Origin: Gallibacterium melopsittaci
Lineage (GTDB): Bacteria; Pseudomonadota; Gammaproteobacteria; Enterobacterales; Pasteurellaceae
DNA: 64,000 bases
Direction: 5' to 3'
Assembly: GCF_042433085.1 (NCBI RefSeq)
Contig: NZ_JBHLWA010000014.1
Location: 1 to 64,000 of the forward strand
The notes below the pieces were generated by a model. That model was not told the DNA's origin. It saw only the letters and a list, made by a program, of their open reading frames with translations, and did not search any database. How positions within the stretch are numbered: the first letter of the stretch is position 1; every line of letters starts with the position of its first letter. This document shows positions 45,012 to 54,173 of the stretch, piece by piece. Position numbers and translations under genes: made by a program.

Positions 45012-45308
45012 TTAATCTTGAATCGTAATGTTCCCCAATGGATATTCCACCGTAATTTGTTCTGCTTCACAACGAATCCTAAACATTATTCCATTTTGTT
45101 CAACTTGATACTGACAAGGCTGTTGTATAAAACGTAAACTCTGTTGATTCTCTGCAATTTGTAATGCTTGAGCATATTGCCATAATTTTGCCATTTGATA
45201 CTGTTGTTGGTTCAACCATCTTTGTCCAAACAGAAGTAGTAATGATAACAATCCTAATGCAACTAAGATGCTCATTAAGCTATGCCCATATATAAACCTA
45301 GAAATCAT
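45012..45308 (-). CDS. comQ: Competence pseudopilin-like protein ComQ
   Basis: 98-residue small protein, last of the four-gene competence pseudopilin operon. MISRFIYG is followed by a hydrophobic segment (SLMSILVALGLLSLLLLFG), like a type IV prepilin leader with cleavage after Gly8. The ATG at 45308 has AAGGTGG 5 nt upstream; a GTG three codons earlier is an alternative. Size and position match H. influenzae comQ (HI0941). recC, which follows comQ there, does not follow here. Confidence 0.78.
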   Translation of the reverse strand: MISRFIYGHSLMSILVALGLLSLLLLFGQRWLNQQQYQMAKLWQYAQALQIAENQQSLRFIQQPCQYQVEQNGIMFRIRCEAEQITVEYPLGNITIQD

Positions 45309-45951
45309 GCCAACCACCTTCAGCTATCTGCCAACGTGAAAATTGCTGTTCTATCTTTTGTATTACTGCTTGGTTAAAACGTATCTTTATCGTAGATGCT
45401 ATGGTAATAGGTTGATCACTAATTACCGCACCAATAATCTGTCCTTTACCCTGCACTGTTAACTTAGCATTACTAATCACTACACCATAAAGATTGCCGT
45501 TTAATTGCCACTCTGTATCCTGATCAATTAACCAAAGTAACGGTTGGTTTGCGGTGTTATATACGGGTTCAGCATAAGCCTGATGAGCAACAAAAGCATA
45601 ATCTGGATTTAAATATCGACTACGTGGTGCATTTTGTGCGGCAGTAAGTGGATTCAAGAAAAGCGATTCTTTCACACAATCTAGTGAATGTTGTAATGGA
45701 ACATATACATTACGAGAAACCAATATCTCACTAAATGCCCTACTTCCCATTTCTGGTTGACACAAAGAGGAGCGATTTTGTTGATATTGCTTAAATAGTT
45801 CTCCTTGTGCCATTAAATAATGTTTACGCAATGATAGATTACGTTGATAAGACAACTGGCTATCCTGCATTAACCATAGCAGCAATAAACTTAAACTACT
45901 TAACACCAAAATCGCTAATAAATTAATATAACCTCGCTGATAAGATTTCAT
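45298..45951 (-). CDS. comP: Competence pseudopilin-like protein ComP
   Basis: 217 residues starting MKSYQRGYINLLAILVLSSLSLLLLWLM, a prepilin-like leader (RG/YINLL) and membrane helix followed by a periplasmic domain. Its ATG overlaps the comO stop (ATGA). Position and size match H. influenzae comP (HI0940), part of the competence regulon for DNA uptake. Lack of a canonical Glu5 in the mature sequence suggests a minor, non-canonical pseudopilin. Confidence 0.8.
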   Translation of the reverse strand: MKSYQRGYINLLAILVLSSLSLLLLWLMQDSQLSYQRNLSLRKHYLMAQGELFKQYQQNRSSLCQPEMGSRAFSEILVSRNVYVPLQHSLDCVKESLFLNPLTAAQNAPRSRYLNPDYAFVAHQAYAEPVYNTANQPLLWLIDQDTEWQLNGNLYGVVISNAKLTVQGKGQIIGAVISDQPITIASTIKIRFNQAVIQKIEQQFSRWQIAEGGWHDF

Positions 45952-46658
45952 TCATAGCTCTCATTGATTAATGGAATAAATGATTGTGCCTGATAGCGTA
46001 TGTTAGGACGATCACGCAAACTAACCGTTAAATCCGCACGAATCCCACGATTTTCAGGTAACCAACGAAAAGCCACATCTTCTACATAATAATGTTGATC
46101 AAAATATTTCATCCACCCTTTGCCATTACAAGTTGGATTATGCAAATGTTGTTGGCAACTAACGATTGAACAGTTGTCATTCATCGAACCAGAAAACATA
46201 AACAACACTTCTAAATTCCCTGACATCAAACGATAACCAAACAGTTCTTTTTGAATTGCTGTACTCTTATTCTGATTTCCCTGCATACAAGCGTTATTGC
46301 CTTGGCGGTTACCAATACAACCATCTTTATTTAAATCATAAAAAAATAGAGCACATTGATAATAATCTTGTTTAGGTAACACTAAATTGATACTACGATT
46401 TTGATAACGAAATAATGCTAAGTTATTATTTTTAATGGGATAATGGTATCCACTACGTCGAATATCTTTAGTCATTAATTGTAATGCCTGATGTACATCT
46501 TGTTGTAATTGGAGTCGTTGCTGTTGTTGTACATTGTAATGATAAACTGATATGCACCAATTACTTAACATAATAAGCAAAAAACTGGCTACCGTAATCG
46601 CTATTAATAATTCAGGTAATGTTGTTCCTGTCAGAAAAAAACGTTGGTTATAACGCAT
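45948..46658 (-). CDS. comO: Competence pseudopilin ComO (PulG/PilW-like)
   Basis: 236 residues with a type IV prepilin N-terminus: the leader ending TG, then TTLPELLIAITVASFLLIML, with the conserved Glu at mature position 5. It has several cysteines in the C-terminal half (NDNCSIVSCQQHLHNPTC). It overlaps comN and comP. It corresponds to H. influenzae comO (HI0939) and probably primes assembly of the DNA-uptake pseudopilus. Confidence 0.82.
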   Translation of the reverse strand: MRYNQRFFLTGTTLPELLIAITVASFLLIMLSNWCISVYHYNVQQQQRLQLQQDVHQALQLMTKDIRRSGYHYPIKNNNLALFRYQNRSINLVLPKQDYYQCALFFYDLNKDGCIGNRQGNNACMQGNQNKSTAIQKELFGYRLMSGNLEVLFMFSGSMNDNCSIVSCQQHLHNPTCNGKGWMKYFDQHYYVEDVAFRWLPENRGIRADLTVSLRDRPNIRYQAQSFIPLINESYE

Positions 46659-47172
46659 AATTTAAACAAGCACTTGTTGAATCATTATTCGTTATTTTTA
46701 CTCCACCAACCCCACTATATTTGAATAATACTCGTTGTGAACCTGACTGTAATAAAAAACAAGCATTACGCATAGTATGCCGAGTATTATCAAAAGAAGT
46801 GATTAGCTGTGGATAATATTCTTTTGTAATGAAATTAATATTCTTGGTATATGGATAATAGACTAATTTAGCTGTCTCACTACAATTTGCTAAAGACAAA
46901 CAATCACACAAAGATTCACCTTCTTGAGCAATTAAACACCAACGTTGTCGATCCGCAGAAATACTCGCACGTAATTTCCAATTCGTCATTGTATGATTAG
47001 CCCGTTGTTGTACTTGTAATAAGTATTGTTGTAAACGCCACTGTTCAATATAAAGTCTAATTTGCGTATTAAATTGTTGCCATGTTGGCATCATCCCAAA
47101 CATAACTAACGTCATAATCAATAATACTGTTAAAACTTCAATTAATGTGATCCCAGCATAATACTTCTGCAT
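46648..47172 (-). CDS. comN: Competence pseudopilin ComN
   Basis: 174 residues with a classic prepilin N-terminus: MQKYYAG/ITLIEVLTVLLIMTLVMFG, Glu5 present. AAGGGGG upstream favours the ATG at 47172 over one two codons earlier. It is the first gene of comNOPQ, corresponding to HI0938 of H. influenzae, a Sxy/CRP-dependent competence operon. A TATAAC -10 box (47196-47201) and a CRP-S-like site (47247-47262) lie upstream. Confidence 0.83.
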   Translation of the reverse strand: MQKYYAGITLIEVLTVLLIMTLVMFGMMPTWQQFNTQIRLYIEQWRLQQYLLQVQQRANHTMTNWKLRASISADRQRWCLIAQEGESLCDCLSLANCSETAKLVYYPYTKNINFITKEYYPQLITSFDNTRHTMRNACFLLQSGSQRVLFKYSGVGGVKITNNDSTSACLNYAL

Positions 47173-47246
47173 TATCATCCCCCTTTTATTTGTACGTTAT
47201 AAGGTAGATTAATCATGCAGAAACTTTGCTTACCTTCTTAGAAAAT

Positions 47247-47262
47247 TGTGAGCAAGATCGAG
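47247..47262 (-). promoter_or_regulatory. Candidate CRP-S (Sxy-dependent) site of comNOPQ
   Basis: On the minus strand CTCGA-TCTTGC-TCACA. The right half is a perfect CRP half-site, and the left half has the CGA characteristic of Sxy-dependent CRP-S sites (TGCGA). It lies about 60-65 bp upstream of the start point expected from TATAAC at 47196-47201, close to the usual class I activation position. Confidence 0.6.
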
Positions 47263-47264
47263 AA

Positions 47265-47294
47265 AGAAAAAAATGCCGCAATTAAATGCGGCAT
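47265..47294 (-). terminator. Intrinsic terminator of sspA-sspB
   Basis: ATGCCGCA (47273-47280) pairs with TGCGGCAT (47287-47294) around a 6-nt loop; on the minus strand a run of seven T follows. It lies 10 bp after the sspB stop, directly before the comN regulatory region. Confidence 0.88.
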
Positions 47295-47303
47295 AAGGGA
47301 GGA

Positions 47304-47789
47304 TTAATCAAGAATACGCAGATGAGATGTTTTTTTCTCTGTTGTAGTTTTCTCTGCCTTTTTATTCTCTTTTTTATTGTTTTTACTAGATGAGTTTGTT
47401 GGAATATCGACAATTTCCTGAAAGCCAAATGGTTGTTCTGTATCTAATTCTTCAACATCATAAGCCTCTTCAGGTTCAAACATCACACCATCACCATTTT
47501 CTCGAGCATAAATAGCCAATGCTGCTCCCAATGGAATAACAATATGACGAATTACACCTTGAAACCTCGCACTAAAACGAATTTCTTCATTACCTAATGA
47601 TAGATTTCCAACTGCATTTGGTGACAAATTCAACACAATTTGCCCATCTCGCACGTACTCAACAGGTACTTCTACATGAGGATAATTTGCATCGACTACT
47701 AGATAAGGTGTTAAATCATTATCCACTAGCCAATCAAAATAAGCACGTAACAGATATGGGCGTTTTGGTGTCGGTGTTGTCATTGCCAT
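47304..47789 (-). CDS. sspB: ClpXP adaptor SspB
   Basis: Tethers ssrA-tagged proteins to ClpXP for degradation. The 161-residue protein has the substrate-binding fold at 8-115 (RPYLLRAYFDWLVDNDLTPYLVV...), a flexible charged linker rich in Lys and Thr, and a C-terminal HLRILD that resembles the ClpX-binding motif. It follows sspA by 9 bp in the usual operon. Confidence 0.95.
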   Translation of the reverse strand: MAMTTPTPKRPYLLRAYFDWLVDNDLTPYLVVDANYPHVEVPVEYVRDGQIVLNLSPNAVGNLSLGNEEIRFSARFQGVIRHIVIPLGAALAIYARENGDGVMFEPEEAYDVEELDTEQPFGFQEIVDIPTNSSSKNNKKENKKAEKTTTEKKTSHLRILD

Positions 47790-47798
47790 AACAAATCC

Positions 47799-48437
47799 TT
47801 ATTTATCATCCATAATATTTAATGCGGCACTATTACCAAGCGATTTTGCAAAACTATCCCGTGAAAAGACTCGGTTCATATAACCTTTAATCGCTTTACT
47901 ACCTGCTCCAGTAAACTCAATACCTAATAATTGAATCTGCCAAAATAAAGGTGCTAAATAGCAATCGACCAAACTAAATTCATCGCTCATAAAATAATTG
48001 AATTGAGAAAACACTGGTGCAACAGCTAAGAGTTCTTCTTTTAATTGTTTGCGTGCTGTCGCCACTTCAGGATGATTTTCATCTTTTGCTTTAGCAAAAA
48101 GCGGATACCAGTCATTTTCAATACGTTGCATTAATAAACGGCATTGTGCTCTTGCGACTGGATAAACAGGCATCAATGGTGGATGAGGGAAACGTTCATC
48201 AAGATATTCCATAATAATACGTGAATTAAAGAGGACTAATTCACGATCAACCAATGTTGGTAAACTACCAGTAGGATTGAGTTCTAATAAATCTTCTGAA
48301 ATTTCACCTGGTTCGATATTTTCGGTTTCGTAAGCTACGCCTTTTTCGGCTAAGACAATTTTAACTTGATGGCTGTAAATATCATTTTTATCTGAAAAAA
48401 GGGTCATGATTGAACGTCTATTCGCTGCTACCGTCAT
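47799..48437 (-). CDS. sspA: Stringent starvation protein A
   Basis: RNA polymerase-associated protein with a glutathione-transferase fold but no transferase activity. The 212-residue protein begins MTVAANRRSIMTLFSDKNDIYSHQ-like and keeps LDERFPHPPLMPVYPVARA (about 84-102), the hallmark PHPP loop. It forms an operon with sspB. Confidence 0.96.
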   Translation of the reverse strand: MTVAANRRSIMTLFSDKNDIYSHQVKIVLAEKGVAYETENIEPGEISEDLLELNPTGSLPTLVDRELVLFNSRIIMEYLDERFPHPPLMPVYPVARAQCRLLMQRIENDWYPLFAKAKDENHPEVATARKQLKEELLAVAPVFSQFNYFMSDEFSLVDCYLAPLFWQIQLLGIEFTGAGSKAIKGYMNRVFSRDSFAKSLGNSAALNIMDDK

Positions 48438-48545
48438 TTATTCCTCCGCTAGTTATGGGTTAAAAGCTGTTACCCAGAAAAAATCAAAAAATTTGACCGT
48501 CTATTCTAGCATATTTTGTCATCATACTGTTATAGCTAATTTAGC

Positions 48546-50123
48546 CTACTTAGTAATTCCATATTGACGCAATTTATTTGCAATCGCTGTATGTGAAATA
48601 CCCAAATGTTGGGCTAATTTTCGTGTACTTGGATACTGTGCATAAAACTTCTGTAAAATTGCCGATTCAAAATGTTTTAGTATCTCATCTAAAGTTGCTC
48701 CCTCAAATTGATCCAAACTAAAATTACTAATAAAACGATCTTGTAAATGTAAATCTGCGATCGAAAGCTGCCCATTCTCAGCTAATGAACAAGCACGATA
48801 AAGGGCGTTATACAATTCACGCACATTTCCACCCCAAGCATATTTTTGCAAAAAGGCAATAAAGTCCTCACCATAATGTGGTTGCGGAATCATAAGTTGA
48901 ATTGCGATTTGTTGCACAAATTGTGCAACTAACCCTGGAATATCTTCTTGTCGTTCACGCAATGGAGGAATTGTTAACGCAAGTACATTTAAACGATGAT
49001 ATAAATCTTCACGTAATTTGCCTTGCTCAACATAGGTGGATAACGGTTCTTGTGTGGTACAAATAACTCGCACATTAACATAATGCTCCTGTTCTTCACC
49101 AACACGGCGGAATGTTCCGTCATTTAAAAATCGCAATAATTTTGCCTGCATTGGCAAAGATAATTCAGCAATATTATCTAATAACACCGTTCCTTGATTT
49201 GCATATTCAAAAAAACCAATACTTTTACGCTCATTTGTATGATAGCCAAACATTTCTGCTTCAGTATCTTCTGGCGGTAACCCTGCACAATTTACCGCAA
49301 TAAATTTTTGTTCACGACGTTGGCTTAAATAGTGGCAAGCCTTAGCAATAAACTCTTTCCCCGTTCCTGTTTCACCTTGAATTAATAATGGGGCATCAGA
49401 AAACGCAAATTTTTTCGCAAGTTCTACTACTTCTGCCATTTTTTTACTTTTAGCAACTACTTCACTAAAGGTATTACTGTGGTAAGCATTAAATTTTTGT
49501 GGATCAATTCGTAACATTTCAAAAGATTGTAATGTCACGACACTACCGATCAATGTTTGCACCGAGTCTTGAAAGGTCAATGGTAATAAATCAAGTCGCC
49601 ATGGTTGCTCATCTAATTCAAGATTGTGTGAAAATGCTGTTGAGAGGTGACGTTGCTGTGATTGTTGTAAAAACGTTTGATACCAACTCGCTTGTTGCAA
49701 TATCGGTAAAACATCAACTAATAAATAATCCTGCAAACTCTTCGCTTTAGGTTTATTTTCTTGTAAGTATGGCAACAATAATTTACAAGCTGGTTGATTA
49801 GCAAATTCTATTTTGCCATTAAAATCAATCGACAAAATAGGATGCGGTAATGCTTCAAAAAGAGAGTTTAATTCTATTGCTTTACGTTCATAAGGAAGGA
49901 AATCCAGCAGAGAAACATTACTTACACCATCAATATCTCGTAATTTATCAATTAAATATTCTGTTTGAAAATGAGCTATATCCTCAATTTTCAAATAAAT
50001 TACGCCATTTTGTTTAATTTTCTTTAACTCTATTCCTTCTAGATTTATTTGTTCTGTTGCTAATAAATCTAATACCTCTTTTGCGACACCAATCCGATCC
50101 ACACAATCTATTGCAAAACGCAT
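48546..50123 (-). CDS. tyrR: Transcriptional regulator TyrR
   Basis: Aromatic-amino-acid-responsive regulator. The 525-residue protein has an N-terminal ACT domain (1-70), a PAS domain (about 78-190), an AAA+ domain with Walker A GETGTGKE (near 238-245) and GTVLLDNIAEL as Walker B, and a C-terminal Fis-type helix-turn-helix (GISHTAIANKLRQYG). The GAFTGA loop needed for sigma-54 activation is missing (MFGYHTNERKSIG instead), as in TyrR of enteric bacteria. It is full length, unlike the shortened TyrR of H. influenzae. A TyrR-box-like palindrome lies upstream. Confidence 0.92.
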   Translation of the reverse strand: MRFAIDCVDRIGVAKEVLDLLATEQINLEGIELKKIKQNGVIYLKIEDIAHFQTEYLIDKLRDIDGVSNVSLLDFLPYERKAIELNSLFEALPHPILSIDFNGKIEFANQPACKLLLPYLQENKPKAKSLQDYLLVDVLPILQQASWYQTFLQQSQQRHLSTAFSHNLELDEQPWRLDLLPLTFQDSVQTLIGSVVTLQSFEMLRIDPQKFNAYHSNTFSEVVAKSKKMAEVVELAKKFAFSDAPLLIQGETGTGKEFIAKACHYLSQRREQKFIAVNCAGLPPEDTEAEMFGYHTNERKSIGFFEYANQGTVLLDNIAELSLPMQAKLLRFLNDGTFRRVGEEQEHYVNVRVICTTQEPLSTYVEQGKLREDLYHRLNVLALTIPPLRERQEDIPGLVAQFVQQIAIQLMIPQPHYGEDFIAFLQKYAWGGNVRELYNALYRACSLAENGQLSIADLHLQDRFISNFSLDQFEGATLDEILKHFESAILQKFYAQYPSTRKLAQHLGISHTAIANKLRQYGITK

Positions 50124-50232
50124 AGCCAGTATCTCCTTAAATATAATTCAACATCTCTGACTTGAACTTAGGGGCTGCCCTATTGTTGACACTGCGCTAT
50201 CATACCGTGTGCTTGTATAGAAATAAAGACAG

Positions 50233-50250
50233 CGTAAAGAAATCTTTACG
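50233..50250. promoter_or_regulatory. TyrR-box-like palindrome
   Basis: CGTAAA-GAAATC-TTTACG: an 18-bp perfect inverted repeat with the 6-bp spacing of the TyrR box TGTAAA-N6-TTTACA, differing only at the two outermost bases. It lies 110-127 bp upstream of tyrR and overlaps the yjjG stop codon. It could be an autoregulatory operator or a weak yjjG terminator (no strong T-run). Confidence 0.5.
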
Positions 50251-50923
50251 ACTCTTGAGTGATAACTGGTAATAAATCAGCAATTTTAGTAATTTGATAA
50301 GTAGGTTTTATCGCAGTGAGGTTTTCCCTACCATGGTCTAACCAACAAGTATCTAGACCTACATTATTTCCACCTAAAATATCAGATTCTAAGGTATCAC
50401 CAACGACTAACACCTGTTTACTATCTTGCGGACTAGCAAGTTCTAATGCGTGATGAAAAAATTGTGGATTCGGTTTTGATACGCCAATTTCTTCAGATAC
50501 CACCACAAATTCAAAATAGTCTTTTAGTCCAGTTTTATGTAAACGTAATTGCTGCATTGCGGTAAATCCGTTAGTAATAATCGCCAATTTAGCTCTATCT
50601 TTAAGTTGTTGTAATAAATCAACTACACCATCTAATGGGCGACATACTTCTGCCATAGATAATAAAAAACCATGATTTAACTCTGCTGGTTTAACAGATA
50701 ACTTTTTACCCCATTCAGAAAAACGGCTTTCCTGCAATGTTTTCGCATCAATCTTGCCATCTTGGTATGCTACCCATAATGGTTTATTTACTTGTTGATA
50801 TTGAATAAAATCCTCTTGGGTAAAATCGACATTATAATTGGCAAATAATTGCTTTAACCCTGCAAAAGAGTCAAATGAGAATAATGTTTCATCCGCATCA
50901 AATAAAATCCAGTTATATTTCAT
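50246..50923 (-). CDS. yjjG: Pyrimidine 5'-nucleotidase YjjG
   Basis: HAD-superfamily phosphatase for UMP, dUMP, dTMP and non-canonical pyrimidine nucleotides. The 225-residue protein has DADETLFSFD with the catalytic Asp9 and Asp11, IITNGFT (motif II), KPNPQFF (motif III) and VVGDTLESDILGG (motif IV). It aligns closely with E. coli YjjG. It overlaps the end of dusC by 11 bp and is the last gene of the djlA-yjdF-dusC-yjjG operon. Confidence 0.93.
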   Translation of the reverse strand: MKYNWILFDADETLFSFDSFAGLKQLFANYNVDFTQEDFIQYQQVNKPLWVAYQDGKIDAKTLQESRFSEWGKKLSVKPAELNHGFLLSMAEVCRPLDGVVDLLQQLKDRAKLAIITNGFTAMQQLRLHKTGLKDYFEFVVVSEEIGVSKPNPQFFHHALELASPQDSKQVLVVGDTLESDILGGNNVGLDTCWLDHGRENLTAIKPTYQITKIADLLPVITQES

Positions 50924-51857
50924 TTTTCTCTCTATCCAACATCATTTGTAACGCTTCGGTTGTAGTACAACCTTTTATTTTTTCAAATAATACTTCGGCC
51001 TCAGCATAATATTTGAGTAAAAATCTTAACCACTGCTTGATTCTTGCCAAATGATAAAAACCACTATCCCATTGGTTTTCGACTCGACTATAATCCGCCA
51101 ATATCGCAATAATCGTGGACCAAGCAATAGGTTCTTCTTGGTACTTAATGACATTACTTAAATTTGGAATTTGTAATGCACCTCGTGCAACCATCAAATC
51201 TTCACACCCCGTTATTGCTAAACACGTTTGTGCATCTCGCCAACTAAAAATTTCGCCATTAGCAATCACTGGTATTGATAAAAATTGGCGAATTTCACCA
51301 ATTTTTTCCCAATCAATTCGATCAGCACGATAACCTTCCATTTTAGTTCGCCCATGCACTGAAATTTCATCTGCTCCACCTTGTTGCACTGCATCGGCAA
51401 TCTCCAAAGCAAAAGTTTTCTCATTCCAACCAAGTCGAATTTTAACACTTAACGTTTCATCTACTCCAATCGCATCACGAATTGCTTTAGTTGCCTGATA
51501 AATCAACTCGGGTTGTTTTAACAGACTTGCTCCACCACAACTCCCATTAACAGTTTTAGACGGACACCCACAATTTAAATCAATACCATGCGAACCTAAC
51601 TCAATCGCTAGATTCGCATTTTCTGCTAACCATTCTGGGGATTGTCCTAATAACTGAACACGAACTGGCGTACCACTATCGGTATAACCTTGTTGATGTA
51701 ATTCTGGACAAAGTCGATAATAAACTTTTTTGGGTAAGCATTGATTAACAACACGAACAAATTCTGAAACACAAAAATCATATGTATTAAACGTTGTTAA
51801 TAGTTGGCGCATAAAAGGATCAAGTACGCCCTGCATTGGAGCAAGAATTATACGCAT
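50913..51857 (-). CDS. dusC: tRNA-dihydrouridine(16) synthase DusC
   Basis: FMN-dependent reductase that makes dihydrouridine at position 16 of tRNA. The 314-residue protein begins MRIILAPMQGVLDPFMR, has the active-site segment NCGCPSKTVNGSCGGA with catalytic Cys98, and VHGRTKMEGY and IANGEIFSW for flavin and phosphate binding. The VRVQLLG block and SCGGA support DusC over DusA or DusB. It overlaps both yjdF and yjjG. Confidence 0.92.
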   Translation of the reverse strand: MRIILAPMQGVLDPFMRQLLTTFNTYDFCVSEFVRVVNQCLPKKVYYRLCPELHQQGYTDSGTPVRVQLLGQSPEWLAENANLAIELGSHGIDLNCGCPSKTVNGSCGGASLLKQPELIYQATKAIRDAIGVDETLSVKIRLGWNEKTFALEIADAVQQGGADEISVHGRTKMEGYRADRIDWEKIGEIRQFLSIPVIANGEIFSWRDAQTCLAITGCEDLMVARGALQIPNLSNVIKYQEEPIAWSTIIAILADYSRVENQWDSGFYHLARIKQWLRFLLKYYAEAEVLFEKIKGCTTTEALQMMLDREKNEI

Positions 51858-52459
51858 TTTTTATCTGGTCTATAACAATAAAATAAAATCAATGCCGTAA
51901 TAGCACCTAATGTATCTGCCAACATATCTTTTTGTGCATCCCAAACATCACCTTGTGATCCTAAAAAAGCAATCCCTGCTTCACCACCTTCTTGTACTGC
52001 GTATTGCCACTCAATAATTTCATAAGCAGCAGCTACGCTCATAATAGAAAACAGACCAAATAAGCCTGCGGTAATCACATTTGCCCAACCTTTTCGAACC
52101 AGTAATTCAGCAATAGGGAAACTATAAAAACCAATGATGCAATGGGCTACACGGTCAAAATGGTTTCGTCCTTCACCTAACCAACCAGATAATAATTCAC
52201 TTCCCCATACAAAAGGAACACGTTCAAAAGTATAGTGTGCCCCAATCGTATGCATAATTAGCCAACCACTCATCAAAATATATGCAAATACACTAAATTG
52301 GAATTTAGGATAAGTTAAGATCAATATCACGAATACAGCAATGACAGGTATCATCTCTGCAATCCAAACATCTTGTGAATAAGGTTCAATAAATAACCAA
52401 ATCATCAATCCAATGATAAATATTGCTAATACTATTGGTGAAATGGATGACAATTTCAT
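51848..52459 (-). CDS. yjdF: Inner membrane protein YjdF (DUF2238)
   Basis: 203-residue membrane protein with about six hydrophobic helices, containing the DUF2238 landmarks GAHYTFERVPF, NHFDRVAHCIIGFY and SQGDVWDAQKDMLADTLGA. Conserved Asp, His and Glu in the membrane suggest an enzymatic or transport role, which is unknown. The ATG at 52459 overlaps the djlA stop (TAATG); a TTG four codons upstream is rejected. Confidence 0.85.
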   Translation of the reverse strand: MKLSSISPIVLAIFIIGLMIWLFIEPYSQDVWIAEMIPVIAVFVILILTYPKFQFSVFAYILMSGWLIMHTIGAHYTFERVPFVWGSELLSGWLGEGRNHFDRVAHCIIGFYSFPIAELLVRKGWANVITAGLFGLFSIMSVAAAYEIIEWQYAVQEGGEAGIAFLGSQGDVWDAQKDMLADTLGAITALILFYCYRPDKKCV

Positions 52460-53331
52460 TATTTTTTCCAACCTTTCACTTTACAGATCAAATCATATGC
52501 TGCTTGAATTTGTTGTGCTTTTTCTTTCGCTATTTCCATCATCTCCTCAGGTAATCCTTTAGCAACTAATTTATCTGGATGATGTTCATTCATTAATTTA
52601 CGATAAGCACGTTTTACTACCTCACGCTCATCACTTGCAGAGACACCTAATACACGATAAGCATCTTCCAATGTTGGTCCAGATGAATTTTGTCTTGCCC
52701 CCTGATAACCACCAGAATGTTGTTGATAACCTTGTTGTTGATATTGTTGATACTGGTAGTGAAAGCCTCCACCTTGTGAGAATTGGCGTGCGGCATAAAT
52801 CATTGCTAACATTTGCTCAAATTGGAATGATGAGTAGCCTAATTCCTCTGCCACAATAAATAGAATCTCTTTTTCATTTGGATGTAACTCTTGATCGCTT
52901 AATGCAACTTGAATTTGAATTTCAAGGAACATTCGCAATAAATCACTACGGCCACCACAACCAATACGAAACTCTTTAATCGCTTGACGAATAGGGAAAT
53001 CCGCTGCTTTCCCTCGAGTAAACGCCTCTTGTGCCTGTTTACGCTGATCAACACTAAGCTGCATACGATCCATAATCGAATTAGCAAGATCAATATCCTC
53101 TGCCGTAACACGTCCTTTGGATTTACTTAAATGCCCCATCACTGCAAAAGTAGTTTGCATAAATAATGATTGGCGTGATACCCGATGACCAAATAATGAA
53201 GAACCTACATTACCTAATTCATATAATTTTTTGTCGGCAAGATGCCCTAAAATGCAACCAAAAATTGCACCAAAAAATCCACCAAATTTAAAACCAACAA
53301 TGACACCAATTAATTTTCCAATAAAATTCAT
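52459..53331 (-). CDS. djlA: Co-chaperone DjlA
   Basis: Membrane-anchored J-domain protein that stimulates DnaK. The 290-residue protein has an N-terminal glycine-rich membrane segment (about 5-32), a TerB-like domain (about 50-185), a Gln/Tyr/Gly-rich linker (about 190-220) and a C-terminal J domain (about 222-290) with the HPD motif. It heads an overlapping four-gene operon. The upstream 272 bp carry no further gene I can support. Confidence 0.94.
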   Translation of the reverse strand: MNFIGKLIGVIVGFKFGGFFGAIFGCILGHLADKKLYELGNVGSSLFGHRVSRQSLFMQTTFAVMGHLSKSKGRVTAEDIDLANSIMDRMQLSVDQRKQAQEAFTRGKAADFPIRQAIKEFRIGCGGRSDLLRMFLEIQIQVALSDQELHPNEKEILFIVAEELGYSSFQFEQMLAMIYAARQFSQGGGFHYQYQQYQQQGYQQHSGGYQGARQNSSGPTLEDAYRVLGVSASDEREVVKRAYRKLMNEHHPDKLVAKGLPEEMMEIAKEKAQQIQAAYDLICKVKGWKK

Positions 53332-53596
53332 ACTTTTCCTTTTTGCATTTTTGCTAGGTCAAGAAGTCAATTATTCTACTCCACAATCAATGTACGTGGA
53401 ATGGAGCTACCTCTCAGATTTTCATGATATGAAGCTACACTATCCGAAAAATAAATAAAAATTAAGTGTAATAGAAGAAAATTAGAACTTTTATAGTGGG
53501 TGTAATTTTCTTGAAACCTTACTATATTCACAGCAATTAACGGACAACATTTCGTCTTTTCTAAGAACTAATTGTCCTTGTCGCAATAAAACATTT

Positions 53597-53605
53597 ACCG
53601 CACTT
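53597..53605 (-). repeat. Haemophilus-type DNA uptake sequence
   Basis: A perfect AAGTGCGGT on the minus strand (ACCGCACTT on plus), overlapping the recX stop codon. One of only two exact copies I found in the window; the other is at 27680-27688. Confidence 0.7.
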
Positions 53606-54050
53606 AATCGTATTCCTTAAATAGTGCTGAAATTTCTTCTTGTGAAAAACCTCGAGAATATAAATAACGCCACATTTTTTGCTTATTTTTCAGATCTTTT
53701 TCCGCTGCATAATGTGGAAATTTCTTACTTAGTGTCTGTCTTGCCAATGCAAACCAATCAATCTCATTTTGTGCAAGCGTATGCTGCAAGATGTCATTTT
53801 GAATCCCCTTTTGCTGCATTTCTTGCTTAATTCGCTGTAAGCCATAACCTTTTTGTACACGAGATAAAAGAAAATGTTCACAAAAACGTAAATCACTCTG
53901 CCAATTTTTTGCTTGGCACGTTGCAATCACATCTTCAATTTCTTGTTCTGAAAATGCTTTTGCTTGCAGCTTACAACGTAATTCATATTCACTGTAATCA
54001 CGAATAGCAAGAAGTTTAAGAACATAAGCAAGTGCAAGATTATTATTCAT
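53604..54050 (-). CDS. recX: Regulatory protein RecX
   Basis: Modulates RecA filament growth. The 148-residue helical protein has the three-repeat RecX pattern: AYVLKLLAIRDYSEYELRCK, then VQKGYGLQRIKQEMQQKGI and KMWRYLYSRGFSQEEI. It lies 172 bp downstream of recA on the same strand, beyond the recA terminator. Confidence 0.93.
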   Translation of the reverse strand: MNNNLALAYVLKLLAIRDYSEYELRCKLQAKAFSEQEIEDVIATCQAKNWQSDLRFCEHFLLSRVQKGYGLQRIKQEMQQKGIQNDILQHTLAQNEIDWFALARQTLSKKFPHYAAEKDLKNKQKMWRYLYSRGFSQEEISALFKEYD

Positions 54051-54173
54051 AATTTAAAAATGTATTAACTTGAATAAGGTTTATTATCTTTAATCTATTG
54101 TGAGCAAAAAATTCTTAATTAGATTGATAATGGATTTAAGAACTAGACCGACATTTTATTTACATCGATCTTA

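Noticed and set aside
53490..53603. Short frame and GGACAA/TTGTCC dyad after recX as a gene or small RNA
   Set aside because: The frame has about 31 codons with no ATG at its start and no ribosome binding site; the dyad has no T-run.
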